Shown here in pieces: positions 58,880 through 64,000 of a stretch of DNA of 64,000 bases. The first letter of the stretch is position 1, and the number at the start of each line of letters is the position of its first letter. The position numbers and the translations under genes are program-made. The notes below the pieces were generated by a model. It did no database searches. It was not told where the DNA came from and saw nothing but the letters and a program-made list of their open reading frames with translations. Source of the DNA: Nonlabens sp. (GTDB taxonomy: Bacteria > Bacteroidota > Bacteroidia > Flavobacteriales > Flavobacteriaceae); NCBI RefSeq assembly GCF_018401815.1, contig NZ_JAGYKG010000003.1:62001-126000 (forward strand), read 5' to 3'.

Positions 58880-59089
58880 AATAATCGTTTTATAAGTATG
58901 TGACGAAATTATGACTAGCATTTAGCTAATACTCTATTTTAGACCCCCCGATAAACCCCCGAAGTCGTAAAAAATGCAGATTATCTACTATATTAGGGAG
59001 TCAAGTTTACGGAAGTTAAAAGATGATGTTTTTTAATCAAAAAATTGCTAAAAAAAGGAAGCGGTATAAAGCCTGCAAAGAACTGCCTA

Positions 59090-60934
59090 TTATTTAAATG
59101 ATAAAATAAATGAAGTAAGATTTATATTTTTATCAAGCTTTATTTTTTTTCTAATAATTCCACGAGTGTTTTCTATAGTTTTAATGCTTCGTTGCATTAT
59201 CTCCGCTATTTCTTTAGTTGTTAAGTTTAAGCGAAGCAATGACACTATTCGAAGTTCAACCGGTGATAAATCTGGATACATCGCTATAACTTTTGAATGA
59301 AAGGTGCCATGAATTTCTTTAAAACGGAGATCAAATTCATTCCAAATATTGATGCTTTCTGATGAGGATTTAATTTTTCTAACTAATTGATTGATTTCAA
59401 TATTAGAAACTTTTGATAATTTTAAAATTTCTTCAACATCTGATGCTATGAGTTTATTGTTTTCCTGAAGATGGCTAATGTTTAAAGTTTTATGGGCTAA
59501 TTCATTATTTTTTATGGCTAACTCTAATTTCATTTTGTCTGCGATAACTTCGGCTATTTTTTTCTCTTGCAAAGACTGCTTTTTTCTATAAAAAAACCAA
59601 AGCGACAATAGTATTAACAAAAGGGATAGACTAAATAAATATCCAATAGTTAATTTTTGACTGATTTGCTTAACATCCATTTCTGAAATGGTTTTTTGTT
59701 TTTCAGCCGTGTCATATTTTATTTGTAATTCAACTATTTGTTTATGCTTTTCTATATTTACTAAACTATCATTTATTTGTTTAAACAAAGATTGAAAGTA
59801 AAAGGCGTTTTTATAATCGCCCATAGCTTTGTGGACCATAGTTAATGTTTCGTAGACTTTAGATTGTTCTTTTGGAATACCTAATTTTTTTGTGTAATCT
59901 AGAGCCTTATTTAAATTTACGATAGCAACTTTATAATTTTTAAGAATAAAATAAGTTTCACCTATACTAGCATAATTAAGCGCTAAGCCATAGGGTATTT
60001 TCTCTTTTTTACAAATATCTAAAGATGAATTATAAAAAGCTAAGGCCTTTTTATGATCACCTCTTTTTTCATAAATATTTGCTAAATTGGAATAGTTTTG
60101 CGCCATTACGAGATTACTTCCTACCTTTTTCGCAATCTCTAGTGATTTTTCATAATACGCAGCAGCCGTGTTTAGGGAATCCATCTCTTTATATGAAACC
60201 CCCATATTAAGAAAGTTTATAGATAAATTTGATAAGTCATTGTAAATTTTATTTATTTCTGCTGACTTTTTGAAGTATTCTATGGATTTATTATATAATT
60301 TAAAATTTGCATTTGCATTTCCTAAATTGGTGTAAACAATTGCTAGCAATTGCTTATTATTTAAATCTTGATAAATTTTAGCTGCTTTTATATAATTTTC
60401 TATTGCTAATTTATTATCACCTTTTAAGACATATACATTTGCCCGATTATTGAAAATATCAGCATGTTGAATATTTTTTTTAGTGCTATTAATTTGATTT
60501 TCAGCTTTTGTATAACTTTCTAAAGCAGAATCGTATAATCCAAGATTATAATTTATTTTACCAAGTATTAGAAGAGCACTGACTTTATCAAAAGAATTAT
60601 CATTCGGGATTTCAATTAAAGCAGTTTCAATTTGGTTTTTTGCATTTTCATATTTACCTAACACATTTAATCCTTCTGCATTATTAATTAAAGAATTCCA
60701 GATTCCCTCCTCATAAGAAATTTCTTTAGAAACATCCAAGGCAATTTTTGAATATTTTACAGCAAGATTCGGATTGCTTTTAATAATTTGCTCTATGTTA
60801 ATTAACATATTATCAACCCATAGTTTATCTTTTTTTTTAGATTTTGACAATAACTCTAGGGAATTTTCATTAGGTTGAGCAAAAAATAATGTTGGTGAAA
60901 ATAAAAAAATAAAAAAATAAAAAAGAGTATTCAT
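59090..60934 (-). CDS. membrane-anchored TPR protein with C-terminal LuxR-type DNA-binding domain
   Basis: The 614-residue protein has a signal peptide (FYFFIFLFSPTLFFAQ) and about eight to nine tetratricopeptide repeats (for example NRANVYVLKGDNKLAIENYI and YSNLANIYEKRGDHKKALAF). A transmembrane helix (YLFSLSLLLILLSLWFFYRK, around residue 440), a coiled coil and a C-terminal LuxR/GerE helix-turn-helix (LSPVELRIVSLL, LTTKEIAEIMQRSIKTIENT) follow. The layout puts the TPR sensor in the periplasm and the DNA-binding domain in the cytoplasm. It is 211 bp upstream of the adhesin on the same strand, so it may regulate it. This is an inference. Confidence 0.88.
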   Translation of the reverse strand: MNTLFYFFIFLFSPTLFFAQPNENSLELLSKSKKKDKLWVDNMLINIEQIIKSNPNLAVKYSKIALDVSKEISYEEGIWNSLINNAEGLNVLGKYENAKNQIETALIEIPNDNSFDKVSALLILGKINYNLGLYDSALESYTKAENQINSTKKNIQHADIFNNRANVYVLKGDNKLAIENYIKAAKIYQDLNNKQLLAIVYTNLGNANANFKLYNKSIEYFKKSAEINKIYNDLSNLSINFLNMGVSYKEMDSLNTAAAYYEKSLEIAKKVGSNLVMAQNYSNLANIYEKRGDHKKALAFYNSSLDICKKEKIPYGLALNYASIGETYFILKNYKVAIVNLNKALDYTKKLGIPKEQSKVYETLTMVHKAMGDYKNAFYFQSLFKQINDSLVNIEKHKQIVELQIKYDTAEKQKTISEMDVKQISQKLTIGYLFSLSLLLILLSLWFFYRKKQSLQEKKIAEVIADKMKLELAIKNNELAHKTLNISHLQENNKLIASDVEEILKLSKVSNIEINQLVRKIKSSSESINIWNEFDLRFKEIHGTFHSKVIAMYPDLSPVELRIVSLLRLNLTTKEIAEIMQRSIKTIENTRGIIRKKIKLDKNINLTSFILSFK

Positions 60935-61003
60935 TTTTAGTGATTGTTAATTAATAACTAAACAAAAATACATCATAATATTTATTTACTTAGCTAGCAC
61001 AGC

Positions 61004-61066
61004 TGGCGCGAGCGTCACGCTCGTGATCTAGTCCTGCTGGCGCCAGTGCTAGTTTTTAACTAGCAC
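61004..61066. repeat. palindrome family CGAGCGTCACGCTCG, copy B, with adjacent hairpins
   Basis: TGGCG, then the hairpin CGAGCGTCACGCTCG (61009-61023) and TGATCTA form a 27-bp block identical to 63101-63127. A second perfect hairpin, GTGCTAGTT-TTT-AACTAGCAC, is at 61046-61066. Confidence 0.88.
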
Positions 61067-61084
61067 GGAGTATGAGTAAAAGAT

Positions 61085-61114
61085 AAAAGGAAAGTTAGAA
61101 ATAGCTTTCCTTTT
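61085..61114. terminator. hairpin AAAAGGAAAG / CTTTCCTTTT
   Basis: A 10-bp perfect stem with a 10-base loop (TTAGAAATAG), ending in a T-run. The same loop and part of the stem recur at 63151-63172, and a near copy at 50233-50254. Confidence 0.7.
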
Positions 61115-61232
61115 TTTATGCGATAGATTTAAGCTTCACATTTTTGATATGCCCCCCGCTACCGCAAGAATCCCTTCGTGTGGTTCTGGTAAATAAAAAA
61201 AGTTTTTACTACATCTGAGATAAAGCAAAAGC

Positions 61233-61870
61233 ATGAGTAGGAATATAAATTTTATAACCCGGAAGGACTTTATTTTGTGAGTTTTACCGTAGTTAGTTGG
61301 CTTGATGTTTTTACCAGAAATGAAAACTAAGTTTTAGTTTTAGAAAGTTTGGAATTTTGTCAAAAAAACAAAGGCAAGGAAATTCATGCATGGTGTATTA
61401 TGACTAATCATGTTCATTTAATTTTTAGAAGTCTAGACACTCAAAAACCGGAGCTTTTGTTGAGAGATTTACAACGGTTTACTAGTAGAAGCGCAATTAA
61501 TGCTATTCAAGAAAATCCAAATGAAAGTAGAAAAGAATTTTTATTAGATCATTTCAAAAAAGAAGCAGAAAAAAGCTCAAACAACACTAAGCATCAATTT
61601 TGGCGACATAACAACAAGCCTATTGATTTATGGAGTAATGAGGTTATTCAACAAAAGATTGATTATATTGACAACCATCCTGTTGAAGAAGGGATTGTAT
61701 TTAGACCAGAAGATTATAAATATAGTAGTGCTCTAGATTATGCTGGTGAGAAAGGTTTGTTAGGTAGTGTTTGTGTTTTCCAATATTTTAGGTTGTACAG
61801 CCAAACGAAAGGATTTGTGCGGCAGCGGGGATTTATTTATTCTTCTTTTCTGGATCTTGCCAGGTGTTGA
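61233..61870 (+). pseudogene. second RAYT (TnpA_REP) gene, inactivated by a frameshift and a stop codon
   Basis: From ATG 61233 the sequence reads MSR and then, after loss of one A near 61242, KFYNPEGLYFVSFTVV and WLDVFTRNE, a normal RAYT N-terminus. An in-frame TAA at 61328-61330 follows. Downstream the frame is open and has the HuH motif IMTNHVHLIF and QKIDYIDNHPVEEGIV. The natural end is uncertain, because the last residues look like readthrough. The protein differs from the RAYT at 12438. Palindromes of one family lie on both sides (61009 and 63106). Confidence 0.85.
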
Positions 61871-62123
61871 ATACAGAATATACAATCACTTTATCTTTTG
61901 TGGTTTCATAAATGAGCAAGAATGGAAAACGTTTTATAAAAGCTTCTCGATAAGGTTTACGCTTTTGCGGGAAGTGTTTTGGGTTCGAGGCAATCCTGTC
62001 AAAATAAGCGTCCAGATGCTCTAAAAATTCTTCGCCCAGCCCAACACGTTTTTCTTCATAATAAAGATAAGCCTCAATGATTTCTAAATTGGCTTCATCC
62101 TTAATTTCTAAAATAAATGCCAT
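61833..62123 (-). CDS. ParE/RelE-family toxin
   Basis: The 96-residue basic protein has the RelE/ParE fold pattern: EANLEIIEAYLYYEEKRVGL, GEEFLEHLDAYFDRIASNP and FPFLLIYETTKDKVIVYSVF. ParE toxins inhibit gyrase and RelE toxins cut mRNA, and which applies here is not clear. The gene starts 3 bp after the antitoxin gene, the usual antitoxin-first order. Its 3' end overlaps the tail of the broken RAYT on the other strand. Confidence 0.85.
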   Translation of the reverse strand: MAFILEIKDEANLEIIEAYLYYEEKRVGLGEEFLEHLDAYFDRIASNPKHFPQKRKPYREAFIKRFPFLLIYETTKDKVIVYSVFNTWQDPEKKNK

Positions 62124-62126
62124 TTA

Positions 62127-62360
62127 TCAACCAGCTTTTCTTGCGTTTTGTTTGACTTGCTCCCAGGTAAAAGATTTGCTTTCTCCTGTTAAGTGAGCTT
62201 TTCTGCGCTTGTCAATCATTTGATATTGTTCTTCGCTTAACCTAAGTTCCTGCTCATCGTTTTGGTAACTTTCGGCCAATGCCTTTATCATTTTTAAAAG
62301 TCTTATATCTGCTGTGTTTATGTACTCTTTGACGGTGTTTCTTAAATCTATCGTTGCCAT
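62127..62360 (-). CDS. antitoxin partner of the ParE/RelE toxin
   Basis: The 77-residue protein starts at ATG 62360 (MATIDLRNTVKEYINTADIR). The longer frame from 62471 adds a stretch without coding character. The sequence LLKMIKALAESY and EEQYQMIDKRRKAHLTGES fits the small addiction-module antitoxins found next to RelE/ParE toxins in Bacteroidota, with a C-terminal toxin-binding tail. Autoregulation by the complex is typical of such pairs but not shown. Confidence 0.8.
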   Translation of the reverse strand: MATIDLRNTVKEYINTADIRLLKMIKALAESYQNDEQELRLSEEQYQMIDKRRKAHLTGESKSFTWEQVKQNARKAG

Positions 62361-62568
62361 AATAATTTCTTTTTTCTTATTGTAAAGATACCATTTCTCC
62401 TCCATAAGTTTTGGTTTTTGGTGGTCGCAAATTGCGACTGCAAGTTTGGATATCACAATTTGTGATGTCAAGTTTAGCTAAACCAACATGTGATGCGAGG
62501 AATTTTTAAGTTTCATCATGCTGTGGGGATGATAACCATACAAAATACTTTGAAGAACTATTTATCAC

Positions 62569-63123
62569 AAGAAATAAGTATATTTTACAGACTTAACTGG
62601 AAACATGACCAGAGACAATAATAAAAATATCAATTCCATAAGTTACAATCACTTGAACTTACCTACTTCAGTAACATTTGCTGATGATAAAAGTATTAGA
62701 TACACCTATGATGCCACTGGAGTTAAATTAAAGAAAGAGATTTTTATAAGCTTACCAGAACTATTTAATTCAGTTGCGGACAAAACCACCTATTACGCAG
62801 GTAACTATATCTATGAGAAAGATGGTTCAGTAGAATCGTTAAAATTCTTCTCCCATCCAGAAGGATACATGGAGAAGAATGGATCTAACTATGACTATGT
62901 TTATCAATACAAAGATCATTCTTGCCTCCGACGAGTGCCACGCAGTGCAGCGAGAGGAAGGCATATACGACTGTCCTATCAAGATATGAACAACAACGGC
63001 TCTGTAGGCAGTTCTGAGATCAAAGAAGAGAATAATTATTATCCTTTTGGATTGGAACATAAGGGTTACGGGGCACCAAGATTATCCAACCGTCCCCAGT
63101 TGGCGCGAGCGTCACGCTCGTGA
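62569..63123 (+). pseudogene. RHS/YD-repeat remnant with an inserted palindromic element
   Basis: The frame reads GNMTRDNNKNINSISYNHLN, IRYTYDATGVKLKKEI, YIYEKDGSVESLKFF and YDYVYQYKDH, all RHS/YD-repeat text. Where family members have KDHLGNIRLSY, this copy has an in-frame insertion of about 12 residues rich in Arg and Ser (62920-62962), encoded by a GC-rich partly palindromic sequence. After YPFGLEHKGYG the frame enters the palindrome block 63101-63127 and ends at a TGA. Neither the 5' repeats nor the core domain is present. Confidence 0.78.
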
Positions 63124-63172
63124 TCTACACAAAAAGAGTTAAGAAAAAGAGGAAGGTTAGAAATAGCTTTCC
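63101..63172. repeat. palindrome plus hairpin module, copy C
   Basis: A 27-bp block identical to 61004-61030, containing CGAGCGTCACGCTCG (63106-63120). It is followed by TCTACACAAAAAGAGTTAAG and the hairpin GGAAGGTTAG...AGCTTTCC (63151-63172) with a T-run. Confidence 0.85.
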
Positions 63173-63206
63173 TTTTTTTATTGCGCTAGAATTAAAGCGA
63201 AGCGAC

Positions 63207-63437
63207 CTATTTATTAAAGAAGTTTTTCAACTTCTTTTTAGAAAGAAAAGAATCCATCATTTTAAAGCTCATAGAGCGCTCTTCCTCGTCCAGCTGTTGC
63301 GTGAGTTGAAGTTGTTCCATAGTGGTCTTATCTTCCATCTCTACTTCTTGTGGCAGCTCTCCATCCATATAAACAAGTTCATCAAGAGTAACATTAAAGA
63401 ACCTAGCGATCTTTTCCAAAGCGTTTAAAGATTCCAT
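63207..63437 (-). pseudogene. truncated XRE-family regulator (C-terminal part)
   Basis: The 76-residue frame begins in the middle of an XRE/Cro-type domain: ALEKIARFFNVTLDELVYMD is the usual last helix and linker, but the first helices and the recognition helix are missing. An acidic, helical tail follows (EVEMEDKTTMEQLQLTQQ). A short YSK upstream in frame recalls the recognition helix region, so an internal deletion is possible. Alternatively it is a short functional dimerisation protein. Confidence 0.55.
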
Positions 63438-63604
63438 CTTGCTATAGAGTATGATAGATGCCTAAAAATTAAGAGACCAGTATTTGGGGGTTATGAGGTT
63501 TATTTGGCGAATATCAAAGCGACTATCATTTAATTCAAAATCATTACATTTTATAAAATTACACTACTACAGATGAGTATTCTAAAACTGAAAATTATAG
63601 ATCA

Positions 63605-63937
63605 CTAAATTTTTGGATTAGTTAAAATAGTTGCAAGTATTTTTGAAGATGCATCACTTCCGAAAGATCTTAATTTATTGATAATCTTCGTTTTAATGAC
63701 AGATTTTGTTTCATCTACTTTTCTTAGTTCATCTAATTCTTTTAATTGAGAAACGGTCAATTCGTGTTTAACAGCCGATGTTATAATATTGATATGGTCT
63801 GTTTGATTTTGATCCTGAGTATGGTTGATATTATTGTCTGATTTTTCTGCGCTATTATTTTTAGGCTCTCCAAATTTGGAAAGGTTGTTAATGCAAGCTT
63901 CAATTATAGCCTTAGCTTGTTTTTTACAAAAAGACAT
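63605..63937 (-). CDS. hypothetical protein (110 aa)
   Basis: No domain is recognised. The protein starts MSFCKKQAKAIIEACINNLS, has a polar Asn/Asp/Gln-rich middle (about residues 25-45) and a helical, charged C-terminal half (LTVSQLKELDELRKVDETKS). There is no signal peptide or membrane segment. It lies at the window edge in accessory DNA, so partners could be outside. Confidence 0.5.
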   Translation of the reverse strand: MSFCKKQAKAIIEACINNLSKFGEPKNNSAEKSDNNINHTQDQNQTDHINIITSAVKHELTVSQLKELDELRKVDETKSVIKTKIINKLRSFGSDASSKILATILTNPKI

Positions 63938-64000
63938 ATTATTCCAAAAATGTGAAGTATCTCTAATCGACCAAGTAACACTATCAAACTTAATTTTATC

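Noticed and set aside
62361..62471. N-terminal extension of the antitoxin
   Set aside because: The 37 extra codons have no family resemblance, and ATG 62360 gives a normal antitoxin length.

Overview
The window looks like a chromosome segment of a marine, carotenoid-pigmented member of the Flavobacteriaceae (Bacteroidota). The evidence is the TAnnTTTG-type -7 boxes in front of many genes, a type IX secretion adhesin with a PorP/SprF partner, a TonB receptor/DUF4249 pair, a two-subunit transketolase, and a zeaxanthin/myxol-type carotenoid operon. A Nonlabens-like genus is plausible but not shown.

Layout. 1-9.4 kb: a DUF255 protein cut by the window edge, a GlcD-type FAD oxidase, two small proteins, then an envelope operon of three parvulin-type peptidyl-prolyl isomerases followed by a MoxR ATPase. 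9.9-14.4 kb: aconitase, then a REP-associated transposase (RAYT) gene inside a long array of GC-rich palindromes that repeatedly includes copies of the 3' end of that gene. 14.6-23.2 kb: the carotenoid region, with a CrtA-like monooxygenase, a decayed KirBac potassium channel gene, and a tightly overlapping seven-gene operon (carH-like regulator, crtI, crtB, crtZ, crtD-like, cruF-like, crtY). The regulator keeps the residues used by B12-dependent light sensors. 23.2-49.7 kb: mostly housekeeping genes (tRNAs, aroK, transketolase, tgt, Lpt permease, accA, dnaB, dihydroorotase, thioesterase, TonB receptor, apt). 49.8-64 kb: accessory DNA with a tRNA-Arg whose 3' end is repeated downstream, RHS/YD-repeat remnants, a PorP/SprF protein, a giant multi-domain adhesin locus interrupted by a frameshifted repeat, a TPR-LuxR regulator, a broken second RAYT, a ParE-type toxin-antitoxin pair and a truncated XRE regulator.

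The most unusual signal is a 16-bp perfect palindrome, CGCTTTCGCGAAAGCG. It or its 14-bp core occurs eleven times, seven of them inside genes and read in three different frames, including in two signal peptides. It resembles a highly iterated palindrome rather than a terminator. The second strongest signal is the RAYT-REP array. A separate palindrome family (CGAGCGTCACGCTCG) surrounds the broken RAYT and the RHS remnants.

Several start codons are placed from promoter positions: in tgt, dnaB, accA, the nitronate monooxygenase-like gene and the COG2509-like gene the longest open frame begins inside or upstream of the -7 box. Gene functions come from remembered family motifs, since no database search was possible.
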